Assembly (NCBI RefSeq): GCF_002162375.1
Contig: NZ_CP021425.1
Location: forward strand, 1,361,501-1,425,500
Reading direction: 5' to 3'
DNA from: Oleiphilus messinensis
GTDB lineage: Bacteria; Pseudomonadota; Gammaproteobacteria; Pseudomonadales; Oleiphilaceae
Length of the DNA stretch: 64,000 nucleotides
A program made the position numbers and the translations under genes. This document shows, piece after piece, positions 1 to 9,078 of this stretch (position 1 is its first letter; the number at the start of each line of letters is the position of its first letter). The notes below the pieces were generated by a model. It was not told where the DNA came from. It did not search any database and saw only the letters and a program-made list of their open reading frames with translations.

Positions 1-31
1 GTTATGTGTATATTCAGAAAGGTGAATTTTG

Positions 32-355
32 ATGGATGTCATCGATACGATTAAAGAACAATTGAGCGGTAATGATGTTTTGTTGTACATGAAAGGAACC
101 CCTCAGGCTCCCCAGTGTGGCTTCTCTGCTCGTACCGTCCAGTCTCTGATGGCGTGTGGTGAGCGCTTTGCGTTTGTGAATATTCTGGAGCATCCTGAGT
201 TGCGTGAGAAGTTGAAAGAGTATTCAAACTGGCCAACGTACCCCCAGCTTTATATCAAGGGTGAGCTTGTAGGTGGCTGTGATATCATCGGTGAGCTCTA
301 CGAGAGTGGTGAGCTGCAGAAAATGGTTAAAGATGCAGTGGGTGCATCCGCTTAA
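32..355 (+). CDS. grxD: Monothiol glutaredoxin, Grx4/GrxD family
   Basis: The 107-residue protein is a CGFS-type monothiol glutaredoxin. The CGFS active site starts at Cys29, followed by the usual WPTYPQLYIKGELVGGCDII segment that binds glutathione. Proteins of this family bind a [2Fe-2S] cluster as glutathione-bridged dimers, often with BolA, and deliver clusters in the cytoplasm. I chose the ATG at 32 over an in-frame TTG at 29 because it gives the normal family N-terminus and has an AAGG-type ribosome site upstream. Length and motifs are complete. The gene is convergent with the TonB-like gene, with two hairpins between them. Confidence 0.96.
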   Translation: MDVIDTIKEQLSGNDVLLYMKGTPQAPQCGFSARTVQSLMACGERFAFVNILEHPELREKLKEYSNWPTYPQLYIKGELVGGCDIIGELYESGELQKMVKDAVGASA

Positions 356-377
356 GTTTTAACTTCTGTATTCCTTC

Positions 378-423
378 CAGCACATTGTCTATCTTTGTGC
401 TGTTGCCCCGTTCGCAGCGGGGC
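378..423. terminator. Two hairpins between convergent grxD and tonB-like genes
   Basis: One inverted repeat is CAGCACA (378-384) with TGTGCTG (396-402). A second is GCCCCG (405-410) with CGGGGC (418-423). They lie between convergent genes, where a bidirectional terminator is expected, but neither is followed by a clear T-run, so the call is tentative. Confidence 0.35.
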
Positions 424-443
424 CTGTATTCAGTCGGTAGGCC

Positions 444-1289
444 CTAGTTTCTGGGTACATATTTCACATCAATTTCGTAACGAAAGCCTTTTTTTGCATC
501 AGTTTTTGGTGGGCGTGGGTAGGGGCTCGCAGAAAGTGCTGATCGTAATGCTGCTTGATCCAGGTCCGGATCGCCACTGGGAATCGCAATACTCGCATTT
601 TTTAAAGCGCCATTCGAGAGTAGTTGTATGCTCATTATTACTGAGCGGGGTTGTTGCAGCCGGCTAAATGGATAAAGTTTGTCATGGTACTGTGATTTTG
701 CCAGGTGAACACGCAGTTCCAGCTCGTATGCGGGTAAAAGCGGGTGCATCTTGGCGCTTTGGATGCTGGTTTCTGCAGCCGCTGGGGATTTACTTTCAAA
801 TAAAGTCGAGAGTTTATCCAGCTGGTTGAGTTGGTCTGTTCTGGTCTGGTTTTCCAGTTGCCGACTGGTGTTGGCTTCGGGTGTATGGAATGTGGGTTGG
901 GTAATTCGAACGTGATCTTTCAGGTTTTGTGTCGGTGGTTTGTCTGGATTGGTGTTCCTGTTTACTGTTCCTGCAACATCCTGAGTTCGATTGTCTGTAA
1001 CCTTGCGAGTCGTATTAGCAGAAGTCGTAAGCTGCGCCGGTGTGTTTGCTTGGGGGGTGGGTTGCACTTGGGGAGGTTGATCCGGTTTTGTTGGAGCGGG
1101 ATTCAACTGTGTAAGTTGAGTTTGCTTGGATGCGTTGGTTGCCAGAGTAATCTGAATGGGGTCTGCGGTGTACTTGTCATGCACTTGTATCGGGTTTCGA
1201 AATAACGCAACCGCGGTTGCATGGACGACGAGGGCTATCGCCATCGAGAAGGCAATGCGATAAGTTCTATTGGTGTCAAAGTCATGCAT
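444..1289 (-). CDS. TonB-family energy transducer-like protein
   Basis: The 281-residue protein has a short cytoplasmic start, one hydrophobic segment (about residues 11-30, AFSMAIALVVHATAVAL) and a long Pro/Thr/Gln-rich spacer (about 55-125). Its C-terminal domain contains PRSVIMSIQLLSNGALKNAS and DLDQAALRSALSASPYPRPP, typical of the TonB C-terminal fold. TonB proteins couple the inner-membrane proton gradient (through ExbB/ExbD) to outer-membrane receptors. No exbB/exbD lies in this window, so it may instead be an orphan TonB-domain envelope protein. It is followed downstream on the same strand only by the end of grxD in convergent orientation. Confidence 0.8.
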   Translation of the reverse strand: MHDFDTNRTYRIAFSMAIALVVHATAVALFRNPIQVHDKYTADPIQITLATNASKQTQLTQLNPAPTKPDQPPQVQPTPQANTPAQLTTSANTTRKVTDNRTQDVAGTVNRNTNPDKPPTQNLKDHVRITQPTFHTPEANTSRQLENQTRTDQLNQLDKLSTLFESKSPAAAETSIQSAKMHPLLPAYELELRVHLAKSQYHDKLYPFSRLQQPRSVIMSIQLLSNGALKNASIAIPSGDPDLDQAALRSALSASPYPRPPKTDAKKGFRYEIDVKYVPRN

Positions 1290-1498
1290 ACATTGTCTCA
1301 GATTGAACTGCAGCTCCAGTCTTCCGCGATGAATGGGGGTTCGTTTCAGATTAGAGTTTCAATTGTTCTTTAAGTTCGCCAGTGTCACTGCGCTTAAAGG
1401 TTTTTTGCATGTTCGGCTGTTAAATGGGTTGCTCTGGTCACCAAGCTTAGTCTTATCATTGTTCTCAAGCTTCAGGGGTAAATACTATCAGGAAATAG

Positions 1499-3802
1499 CT
1501 AAGCGGTTTGCGCTCTGGTCGCCATTTTCCTTAAATTCGAGGTCACTGCGTTCAGTGCGCGGTCCACAAGGTGTCCTTGTTGGAGGATTTTCAGGCGGCC
1601 TTCAGTTAAGTCTTTAACCAATTCTGACTTGCTTTTTTCCATGACTTTCAGGCCGGTCCGATTTACAAAAATATAGGTGTCGGTGTCTTTCATGATTGCT
1701 GAAAGTTTGCAGCGAAACAAGTTGCCATTAATGAGGGGGAGCTCAAGCCAGTCGCCTTCTTCGATGTTGTTTATGCTGGCAATGGAAGCGGGATCCTGAT
1801 CTTCAGTTATCAGGGCTGTATCTGACGTTATGTTTAGCGCAGAATCATGCTCAAACATCACTTCGGGTTTGGTTGTTTGATGTTCGGGGTGTTTGAAGCG
1901 GTCAGTCAGTTCTTGCTTCAATAGATCGAGTTGCTCATCGATTGTTACTGTGTGGTACGAGACATCCTGTAGGCCTTTCTTCAGGCGTTTTAACAGAATG
2001 GGTACCACCTTCGCCCATCGTTCCCGGGCTGCAGCATCAGCATGGGGTTGCATACACCAAACGAGCTCTTTCGCAGTTCGCAGTTTGTCTTCCCATTGTT
2101 GTTCCTGCTCATCTTTAAGGTAAGCCAAAAACATTACCCGGCTCCAGCCATTTTCCAGTAGATCAAGCACAGCGGCTGGAAGGTTGGTATTTTGGGTCAG
2201 GGTCTTGAGTGTGTCTTTTACGGTTAATTGCGCCTGCTGTGTTTTCAAGCGGCCCAATTCTGCCTGTTTGGTGCGTGCTTCTATCAATGCCGCACGCTTT
2301 TCTTCGCTTTCCAGAAAGGCATTAAAGTGCACGTAGAGTGTTTCAAACAAGTTGATGTCGCCATCAAATTCATCCAGTATTCGTCGCACGACGTACTGGA
2401 TTTGTTCCAGGAGTTTGTCTCGTTTGTCCCGCTGGGCTTCGTTCCAGCCAATGCCTGATTTTGCCAGGGTGTTTAACAATTTTCGGGCAGGATGCGTGCT
2501 TTTGTTGAAAAAGGACTGATTTTTCAAGACCACTTTCAGGATGGGGATCTGTAATCGACAAATCTGGGCCTGTATCGGGGGGGCAAGGTTATAATCATCG
2601 AGTATAAACTCAAATAACATAGACACTAGATTGATAATATCGTCATCGGTTTGAGAGAACGTCTTCTCTGCCTCCTGAGGACGGGAGGTTCCCTGCGAAT
2701 TTTGCTGTGCAAATTTTTCCTGTACCAGTGCTTGAGCTGCCCGGTGAATGTCAATGAGCTGATCCCGTGGGTTCAGGTTTTGTTGTTGAATTGATGCTGT
2801 ATAGCGATCAAGGTTGTCCTGTTGCAGGCGATTCAGCATGGACAGGACTTCATTATTCTGGAACACGTCCCGTTTGGTTTGCGGCGGAGGTGTGTCACTA
2901 TCACTTAAGGTGTTGGATCGTGATTCTGCCAGCAGAGTGCGTAGATAGTCTAGCGGGTTTTCAATCGGAGTTTCGATGCTGTCTTCTTCCGCCTCGACAG
3001 ACTCGGCTTGAATTCTTTTCTCTGTTTCTGTAATTTCGCCCACCCAGGATTGAGCTGCAGTGGCGATTTCAGTCTGAGCTGGGGGGCCGCTGTCGGTCGC
3101 TTTGAAGCTAAGGTTGGGTAGAATTCCTAGGCTGATCAAGTGTGCGTTGGCGGTTTCAAGGATTTCACCATATCGCTGCGTACAAATAGTGCCGAAGTGC
3201 TTGAGAACGTGTAATTTTTCTTTGATGTCGACGTCGAGATCATCGAACCCTGCAGCCATGATGGTGCAGAATATGTCCGGGTGCAAGGGGGTTGGAGCCT
3301 GGGCATTTGCACTGCGTCGATAGAGTTCTACAATGCGATTTTGAAACTGTAGAAGTGCGCCCTGATAAGTCGTGCGTATATTGGTCGACGTTGTTTCTGT
3401 TGCGACTTGAGCTTCCAAGTCATCGCTATCAACCAGTGTGAGCTCGTCGATGCTGCAGCTGCGTAGATTTTGCTGGGTTGATGCGGCAGAGTGGAAGGCC
3501 GGGTTCAGGGTTCCCGAAAATGCTTCTGTTAGGCGATCCTGAATGAACGACTCGATACCTTTACGCTTTAATCGTACCTCTCGCATGGCATCAAAGTAAC
3601 GACTTTGCTCATTATTGCTACGAGCCATATTGGCCATATCAAAAAAAGAGTCATCGATCGTTTCAAAGCCCTGGTTCAAGACCTTTGTGATCTGGCGCAG
3701 AACAATTTGAAGTAGTTGATTGATATGCTTCACTTCGGCCAGATTGATCGTTTGTCTGTTAACATCACGATCCTTGTCGGCGATGTTGGACAAGTTAGAC
3801 AT
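1499..3802 (-). CDS. DUF1631 family protein
   Basis: This 767-residue cytoplasmic protein matches the DUF1631 family. The early FFDMANMARSNNEQSRYFDAMRE segment (near residue 55) followed by RLKRKGIE is the recognisable signature. The rest is mostly predicted helix with long charged stretches, and a C-terminal part (about 660-740, with DWLELPLINGNLFRCKLSAI) resembles a PilZ/beta-barrel-like tail. There is no signal peptide and no membrane segment. The molecular function of the family is not established; I do not assign one. It lies upstream of the TonB-like gene on the same strand, with a gap of about 200 bases. Confidence 0.78.
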   Translation of the reverse strand: MSNLSNIADKDRDVNRQTINLAEVKHINQLLQIVLRQITKVLNQGFETIDDSFFDMANMARSNNEQSRYFDAMREVRLKRKGIESFIQDRLTEAFSGTLNPAFHSAASTQQNLRSCSIDELTLVDSDDLEAQVATETTSTNIRTTYQGALLQFQNRIVELYRRSANAQAPTPLHPDIFCTIMAAGFDDLDVDIKEKLHVLKHFGTICTQRYGEILETANAHLISLGILPNLSFKATDSGPPAQTEIATAAQSWVGEITETEKRIQAESVEAEEDSIETPIENPLDYLRTLLAESRSNTLSDSDTPPPQTKRDVFQNNEVLSMLNRLQQDNLDRYTASIQQQNLNPRDQLIDIHRAAQALVQEKFAQQNSQGTSRPQEAEKTFSQTDDDIINLVSMLFEFILDDYNLAPPIQAQICRLQIPILKVVLKNQSFFNKSTHPARKLLNTLAKSGIGWNEAQRDKRDKLLEQIQYVVRRILDEFDGDINLFETLYVHFNAFLESEEKRAALIEARTKQAELGRLKTQQAQLTVKDTLKTLTQNTNLPAAVLDLLENGWSRVMFLAYLKDEQEQQWEDKLRTAKELVWCMQPHADAAARERWAKVVPILLKRLKKGLQDVSYHTVTIDEQLDLLKQELTDRFKHPEHQTTKPEVMFEHDSALNITSDTALITEDQDPASIASINNIEEGDWLELPLINGNLFRCKLSAIMKDTDTYIFVNRTGLKVMEKSKSELVKDLTEGRLKILQQGHLVDRALNAVTSNLRKMATRAQTA

Positions 3803-3933
3803 TTACCGCTCCCACGGGAATAACTCAACCTGTTATGATACCGAGTCAACGTTGCTTAGAGATTTTTTGTTATTTTTTGTGAGTACTATTACTAACTAGT
3901 ATACATAGAGTTTCCAGGTTAAACAAAATGTTT

Positions 3934-3960
3934 CCCGAAAAAATACTTAATTTTTTCGGG
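3934..3960. terminator. Terminator-like hairpin downstream of corB
   Basis: CCCGAAAAAAT (from 3934) pairs with ATTTTTTCGGG (ending 3960) around a short loop. The A/T-rich arms can act as a terminator on either strand. It lies just past the leftward CorB-type gene and upstream of the DUF1631 gene, so the expected role is ending the corB transcript. Confidence 0.6.
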
Positions 3961-4000
3961 GCCGGGAACAAGTGTCAGGGCTCAAGGTTTGTTTTTGTGG

Positions 4001-5257
4001 TCAGTCATCAGGTAATACCCTGATTGTTTTGATGAAATTGTCCTTCACATGTTTTATTTCAATGCGGTGGTTGTGCAAGGTCAGGCATATTGGGTTGTCA
4101 GGTATGTATTCCAGATACTCAATAATCAAGCCGTTCATTGTTTTTGGGCCGCTCATCGGCAATTTCCAGCCGAGCCGTTTGTTGACATAGCGAATTGTCG
4201 TTGTGCCATCCACCAGAAATCCGTTGCCTTCCAGTGGTGTGATATCTGGGCTGTTGGCTGAAAAGTCTGTTGTGAATTCACCAACGATCTCTTCCAGAAT
4301 GTCTTCCAGTGTTGCAATGCCCTGAACATCACCGTATTCATCCACGACAATGCCGATTCGACGTTTTTGCTTTTGAAAGTGGTACAGCTGAGTATGTAAG
4401 GGGGTTCCCTCGGGTATAAAATAAGGCTCGCGACACTCTTGCAGTAGTATTGCCTTGTTTTTTTCTTCGGAGGTAAAAAATTTAGCCAGATTTCGGAGGT
4501 GGAGTATGCCGATAACGTCGTTCATATCTTTGCGATATACTGGCAGTCGAGTATGTTGAGAGGCACGAATCTGGCGAATTATTTCATCAAGATCGTCTTC
4601 AATATCGATGCCAATTATCTCGTTTCTCGGAACCATTATGTCATCTACGGTGACTTTCTCCAGATCCAGTATTCCGACCAGCATATCTTGGTGTTTCTTG
4701 GGAATTAACGCTCCGGCTTCGTTGACAAGGGTACGCAATTCTTCGCGGCTGAGGTGATCTTTCTGGTTGGCAGTGCTGTTGATGCCGAGCAGTTTAAGTA
4801 ACCCGTTGGTGATGAGGTTGACTGCCCAGACAAAGGGGTAGAGCAGTTTTAGCAGGGGGATGAGTAGAATCGATGCCGGGAAGGCGATGCGTTCGGGATA
4901 AAGTGCTGCTATCGTTTTGGGCGTAACTTCGGCGAAGATCAGGATCACGATCGTCAGAATGGTTGTGGCAATGGCGATGCCGGCATCACCCCAGAGTCGA
5001 ATCGCAATAATTGTAGCGATGGAGGATGCCAGAATATTAACAAAGTTATTGCCAATCAGAATGACCCCAATCAGTTGGTCTGTCCGGGCCAACAGTTTAC
5101 TGGCTCGGATGGCGCCTTTGTGTCCGCTTTTTTTCAAGTGTTTCAGGCGATAACGGTTTAATGACATCATTCCGGTTTCCGAGCTTGAGAAAAAGCCGGA
5201 TAAGACAATCAGTACGCCCAGGATCGAGAACAGTAGATACAGCGATGCGTCGTTCAA
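4001..5257 (-). CDS. CorB/CorC-type transporter (DUF21-CBS-CorC_HlyC)
   Basis: The 418-residue protein has an N-terminal DUF21/CNNM membrane domain (about residues 5-185, with several hydrophobic segments starting LLFSILGVLIVLSGFFSSSE). Two CBS domains follow (about 205-330, including VDDIMVPRNEIIGID and RIGIVVDEYGDVQGIATLED). A C-terminal CorC_HlyC domain ends the protein. The family is linked to magnesium/cobalt resistance and efflux; the substrate here is inferred. It sits directly downstream of the YpjD-like gene on the same strand, the arrangement known beside ffh in many gammaproteobacteria. Confidence 0.92.
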   Translation of the reverse strand: MNDASLYLLFSILGVLIVLSGFFSSSETGMMSLNRYRLKHLKKSGHKGAIRASKLLARTDQLIGVILIGNNFVNILASSIATIIAIRLWGDAGIAIATTILTIVILIFAEVTPKTIAALYPERIAFPASILLIPLLKLLYPFVWAVNLITNGLLKLLGINSTANQKDHLSREELRTLVNEAGALIPKKHQDMLVGILDLEKVTVDDIMVPRNEIIGIDIEDDLDEIIRQIRASQHTRLPVYRKDMNDVIGILHLRNLAKFFTSEEKNKAILLQECREPYFIPEGTPLHTQLYHFQKQKRRIGIVVDEYGDVQGIATLEDILEEIVGEFTTDFSANSPDITPLEGNGFLVDGTTTIRYVNKRLGWKLPMSGPKTMNGLIIEYLEYIPDNPICLTLHNHRIEIKHVKDNFIKTIRVLPDD

Positions 5258-5310
5258 CTTAGTGGTTATCCATATTGTTTAAGGTTTGTTCTGGTTTGTT
5301 GCTTTCGTTT

Positions 5311-6114
5311 TTAGCGCTTGCTGAGTAAAAATTCCAGTGCAAACTTGCTCCCGAAATAGCCAAGCATCAGGAAAAGGCAACCCCATAGGGTCCATTTGCT
5401 GGCTGTAGCGCCCCTCCAGCCGTAGCGCTTTCGGCCACCCAGTAACACTGCAAACAACATAAACGCGAGTAGTGAAAATGCCGTTTTGTGGACCAGGTGT
5501 TGCGCGAAAATGTCGTCCACAAAGAGAAAGCCTGCCACGATCGCCAGTCCGAGCAGCACGACACCGGTAGTCAGCAGTTCGAACAATACTCGTTCCATGG
5601 TCTGTAGTGGGGGGAGATTTTTCAAGATCAAGTGGCTTGAGTGTTTTTTAAGGGCCTGGTTTTGCAGGTGAAGTAATGCAGCCTGGGCTGCCGAAAGGGT
5701 GAATACACTATAAGCGAAAACCGAGAGCGTGATATGGGTAAGGATGCCGGCACTTTGTGTTTCAAGTTGGTGTGATGGGACATCGATAGCTAAAACGCAA
5801 ATAATAGTAATAATGCAGATTGGATTGGCGGCCAAGATCAGATTCTGCATTGGTTTTTTAAAGTTCAGCGCGAAAAGTGTCGTGCTGACGAGAACGGCAA
5901 TGAGTAAAGAGGCCTTAAAAAAACTGAAATCCAGGCCTTGCTCGGTTCTAATGAGTACAATGGTCAATACGCCATGACTTAATATTGCCAGTGCGGCAGT
6001 GGTCAGGCTAATGAATGTCCGGCTTTCAATTTTGCGGTTGAATACGAGCCACTGGTAAATTGTACCGAACAAATAGAGTGTTGCCGAAGAAAGACCAAGA
6101 AGCAGAATGTTCAT
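5311..6114 (-). CDS. ypjD: YpjD/CcsA-like inner membrane protein
   Basis: The 267-residue protein is almost entirely hydrophobic, with about eight membrane segments, and resembles the cytochrome c assembly protein family (CcsA/CcmC-like), specifically the YpjD branch next to ffh and corB. I do not see the full tryptophan-rich heme-handling motif of true CcsA, so a direct role in cytochrome c maturation is not supported by sequence alone. It is divergent from ffh and separated from corB by about 50 bases, suggesting co-transcription. Confidence 0.83.
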   Translation of the reverse strand: MNILLLGLSSATLYLFGTIYQWLVFNRKIESRTFISLTTAALAILSHGVLTIVLIRTEQGLDFSFFKASLLIAVLVSTTLFALNFKKPMQNLILAANPICIITIICVLAIDVPSHQLETQSAGILTHITLSVFAYSVFTLSAAQAALLHLQNQALKKHSSHLILKNLPPLQTMERVLFELLTTGVVLLGLAIVAGFLFVDDIFAQHLVHKTAFSLLAFMLFAVLLGGRKRYGWRGATASKWTLWGCLFLMLGYFGSKFALEFLLSKR

Positions 6115-6666
6115 GTGTGATCTTTAATATGAGTTGGTCGGATTAAGTTAAGTGTTTCGGTGTAGTTCTTCATGATCGGTCGCGGTCAAGCGGGCATGAA
6201 AACCTGTTCTCAAGTATCGCTGGTTATCGACGTTGTTGTTTGCATAACACTTTTTTATAAACTCCCGCGAACGAATACACCTTGAATCTCGCATTTTACA
6301 TGGCTCCAGATGTATTGCCAGTAGGCTTTAGCAAATTGCTGGGTGGTTATCGGTTTCTCATTGTCTTTTTGTTCGTATATAATCCGCCATTGCTTATAAA
6401 TACTATAGTCTCCTCACAAATCTTAACTGCTTTACCTGTTCTGCAGCAAATGTGCAGGTCAGCAGGAGCGAGTGACTCCAATCGGTGCGAAAGTGATTAT
6501 GCTATCAATCGCATCGACTGCAAGCTCACATCGCCTCCTGTCACGGCTCGCTCTTTGATCATCAATGGGATTTGACTGGCAATGTGGTGTAGCTGGAGCC
6601 TTCTCGATTGTCTTCGGGAAAGTGCAATGGATTCGGGGGCCTGAATGTTAACGAGAGTTGATCAAT
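6115..6666. other. 551-base intergenic region with promoter and predicted RNA structure
   Basis: No convincing protein gene is present between the divergent ypjD and ffh genes. The right half holds a promoter (6355-6383) followed by a region able to fold strongly. CGGTGCGA (6483-6490) pairs with TCGCATCG (6509-6516), enclosing TGAT/ATCA. GAGCGAGTGAC (6466-6476) pairs with GTCA plus CTCGCTC (6540-6553). An upstream hairpin uses CTGCA/TGCAG and CAGG arms near 6437-6466. It could be a long ffh leader or a separate small RNA. It lacks the conserved SRP RNA (4.5S) tip sequence. Confidence 0.5.
6355..6383 (+). promoter_or_regulatory. Sigma-70 promoter upstream of ffh / candidate RNA
   Basis: TTCTCA (6355-6360) and a perfect TATAAT (6378-6383) are separated by exactly 17 bases. 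It points toward ffh, about 285 bases before its start codon, so it would make a long leader or a separate transcript. Confidence 0.6.
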
Positions 6667-8046
6667 ATGTTTGAAAATTTAACCGATCGCCTGTCGGATA
6701 GTCTACGCAAGATTACCGGCCAGGCGAAATTAACCGAAGACAACATTAAGGATGCTCTGCGCGAAGTTCGTATGGCTCTGCTCGAGGCTGATGTTGCGTT
6801 GCCGGTTGTCAAATCGTTTATTGAGGATGTCAAGAACAGAGCTGTAGGGCAGGAAGTGCAGCGCAGCCTCACGCCAGGACAGGAATTTGTCAAGGTTGTA
6901 AATGCCGAGCTCGTGAAAGTCATGGGTGAAGCCTGTGAAGATCTTAAACTCAATACCCAGCCGCCCGCAGTGGTGTTGATGGCGGGCTTGCAGGGCGCAG
7001 GTAAAACCACTTCTGTCGCGAAGCTTGCCCGGTTCCTTAAAGAGCGTCGCAAGAAGTCTGTGTTGGTTGCGAGTGCTGATATATACCGGCCCGCGGCGAT
7101 TAAGCAATTGGAAACGCTGGCGGGGGATGTAAAGGCCACGTTTTTTCCAAGCTCATCCGATCAGGATCCGGTGGATATTGCCGAGGGCGCGATAGCGGAG
7201 GCGAAACGTAAGTTCATCGATGTGGTTATTATCGATACCGCCGGTCGATTGCATATCGATGCGGATATGATGACCGAGATCAAGCGTCTTCATAGTGCGA
7301 TCAACCCAATCGAGACACTCTTTGTTGTCGATTCAATGACCGGGCAAGATGCGGCCAATACTGCAAAAGCATTTAATGATGCCTTGCCGTTAACCGGGGT
7401 TATCCTGACCAAGGCGGATGGCGATGCGCGTGGTGGTGCTGCGTTGTCGGTGCGTGCCATCACTGGTAAGCCTATCAAGTTTATGGGGATGGGCGAAAAG
7501 ACCGATGCTCTTGAGCCGTTTCACCCCGATCGTATAGCTTCCCGGATTTTGGGGATGGGGGACGTGATGTCCCTGATCGAGGAGGCGGAGCGCAAGCTGG
7601 ATAAAGGAAAGGCCGAGAAGCTCACCAAAAAGATCAAGAAAGGTAAGAGTTTTGATCTGGAAGACTTCCGCGATCAGCTGATGCAAATGAAAAATATGGG
7701 GGGCATGGCTGGTTTGCTGGATAAGCTGCCTGGGATGGGGCAGATCGGCAAAATGGCGCAAGAGCATGTCAATGACAAAATGCTGACTCAGATGGAAGCG
7801 ATGATCAATTCCATGACGCCTCAAGAACGCTCATTTCCAGACGTGATCAGTAATTCCCGCAAGAAGCGTATTGCGCTGGGCTCGGGCACGCAAATTCAGG
7901 ATATTAATCGTCTGTTGAAGCAGCATAAGCAGATGCAGAAAATGATGAAAAAGTTCTCCAAAAAAGGCTCGATGGCCAATATGATGCGAGGCATGAAGGG
8001 GATGATGCCGCCTGGTGGAGGTTTTCCTCCGATGGGTCGCATGTAA
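6667..8046 (+). CDS. ffh: Signal recognition particle protein Ffh
   Basis: Ffh is the GTPase of the bacterial signal recognition particle; with 4.5S RNA it brings nascent membrane proteins to FtsY at the membrane. The 459-residue protein has the N domain (1-90), the G domain with GLQGAGKTTSVAKLA (near residue 100), DTAGRLHID and TKADGDARGG, and a methionine-rich M domain (about 300-459) ending in MMRGMKGMMPPGGG. ATG at 6667 gives the family start MFENLTDRLS; a nearby upstream TTG is less likely. It opens the ffh-rpsP-rimM-trmD-rplS cluster. Confidence 0.98.
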   Translation: MFENLTDRLSDSLRKITGQAKLTEDNIKDALREVRMALLEADVALPVVKSFIEDVKNRAVGQEVQRSLTPGQEFVKVVNAELVKVMGEACEDLKLNTQPPAVVLMAGLQGAGKTTSVAKLARFLKERRKKSVLVASADIYRPAAIKQLETLAGDVKATFFPSSSDQDPVDIAEGAIAEAKRKFIDVVIIDTAGRLHIDADMMTEIKRLHSAINPIETLFVVDSMTGQDAANTAKAFNDALPLTGVILTKADGDARGGAALSVRAITGKPIKFMGMGEKTDALEPFHPDRIASRILGMGDVMSLIEEAERKLDKGKAEKLTKKIKKGKSFDLEDFRDQLMQMKNMGGMAGLLDKLPGMGQIGKMAQEHVNDKMLTQMEAMINSMTPQERSFPDVISNSRKKRIALGSGTQIQDINRLLKQHKQMQKMMKKFSKKGSMANMMRGMKGMMPPGGGFPPMGRM

Positions 8047-8101
8047 GTTCATGTATGTTAACAGGTTCCCGATTTTCGAGTGTTTTTTTTACAGGTTAAG
8101 G

Positions 8102-8130
8102 TTTTCAATTGAATAATTTTACCCTACAAT
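8102..8130 (+). promoter_or_regulatory. Candidate rpsP promoter
   Basis: TACAAT (8125-8130) with a GC-rich ATGCGCCC stretch just after it looks like a ribosomal-protein -10 region with a stringent-type discriminator. The best-spaced -35 is TTTTCA (8102-8107), 17 bases away and only a partial match. Confidence 0.4.
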
Positions 8131-8189
8131 ATGCGCCCTTTCGTGAACCGTATTATTTTTTACTTATTTATTACAGGATATTTAGCGAG

Positions 8190-8426
8190 ATGGTTACAAT
8201 CCGTTTAGCTCGTGGTGGCTCTAAGAAACGTCCATTTTACCACTTGACTGTTGCAGACAGCCGAAATGCACGTAACGGTCGTTTTATCGAGCGTGTTGGC
8301 TTCTTTAACCCAATCGCACGCGGCCAAGAAGAGCGTCTGCGCATTGATCGTGATCGCGTACAGTTTTGGTTGGAGCGTGGCGCTCAGACTTCTGATCGCG
8401 TTAAAAGCCTGCTGAAGCAAGGTTAA
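8190..8426 (+). CDS. rpsP: 30S ribosomal protein S16
   Basis: This 78-residue protein is bS16, an assembly protein of the small ribosomal subunit. [20 protein letters not shown] at the start and [12 protein letters not shown] are family signatures. The start at 8190 is the family start; an in-frame upstream extension (from 8109) runs through the promoter region and is not protein-like. It is followed closely by rimM, trmD and rplS, the usual operon for ribosome assembly and tRNA modification. Confidence 0.97.
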   Translation: MVTIRLARGGSKKRPFYHLTVADSRNARNGRFIERVGFFNPIARGQEERLRIDRDRVQFWLERGAQTSDRVKSLLKQG

Positions 8427-8490
8427 TTATTTCGATTTATTCGTATTTGGTATTAGGTGTAGGCAAAAACTTTATATTGTTGTGGGTTAA

Positions 8491-9060
8491 GTGGAGTCCA
8501 CCTTGAAACAATCCGATGCGAATGAATACACTGTTGTTGGAAAGATAACCACGGCCTATGGTGTTAAAGGTTGGGTTAAGATATTTTCCTTTACCGATCC
8601 AATCGAGAATATCCTGAAGTACAAGCACTGGGTGCTTCAAAAGCCAGGAATTCCGGGTCGGAGCAGTAACGGACAGCAGAACAGCTGTTCGGTTATAAAA
8701 GGTAAGCATCATGGTAAAGGTGTGGTAGCTCTGCTTGAAGGGTGCCAAAACCGGGATGATGCTCTGGCCTTACAGGGTGCAGAAATTGCAGTTCGCAAAC
8801 AGGAATTGCCCGAGCTGGATGCAGGTGAGTTCTACTGGCACCAGCTGGAAGGGTTGGCCGTTGTGCTTGAAGAGGGTGTGAAGCTCGGTCGAGTCGATCA
8901 CCTGATTGAAACCGGGTCGAATGATGTTTTGATTGTGAAGCCAACACCCGACAGCATGGATGACAAAGAACGATTGATTCCTTATCTTCCTGATCAGGTC
9001 ATCAAATCCGTGAATTTGGAATCAGGGCTGTTGACAGTAGACTGGGACCCGGAATTCTAA
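8491..9060 (+). CDS. rimM: Ribosome maturation factor RimM
   Basis: RimM assists maturation of the 30S head and binds S19. The 189-residue protein has the N-terminal RimM barrel (YTVVGKITTAYGVKGWVKIF, about residues 13-32) and a PRC-like barrel beginning near GEFYWHQLEGLAVVLE. It ends with the typical IPYLPDQVIKSVNLESGLLTVDW. The start is GTG at 8491, with a TTG at 8503 as a possible alternative. It lies 64 bases after rpsP and 18 bases before trmD. Confidence 0.96.
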   Translation: MESTLKQSDANEYTVVGKITTAYGVKGWVKIFSFTDPIENILKYKHWVLQKPGIPGRSSNGQQNSCSVIKGKHHGKGVVALLEGCQNRDDALALQGAEIAVRKQELPELDAGEFYWHQLEGLAVVLEEGVKLGRVDHLIETGSNDVLIVKPTPDSMDDKERLIPYLPDQVIKSVNLESGLLTVDWDPEF

Positions 9061-9078
9061 GCGGAGTGGAGTTAGGTC

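Noticed and set aside
831-1205. Plus-strand open frame inside the TonB-like gene
   Set aside because: Antisense shadow of the Pro/Thr-rich spacer; its composition is low-complexity.
6390-6560. 4.5S (SRP) RNA gene next to ffh
   Set aside because: The conserved SRP tip sequence with its GGAA loop is not present.
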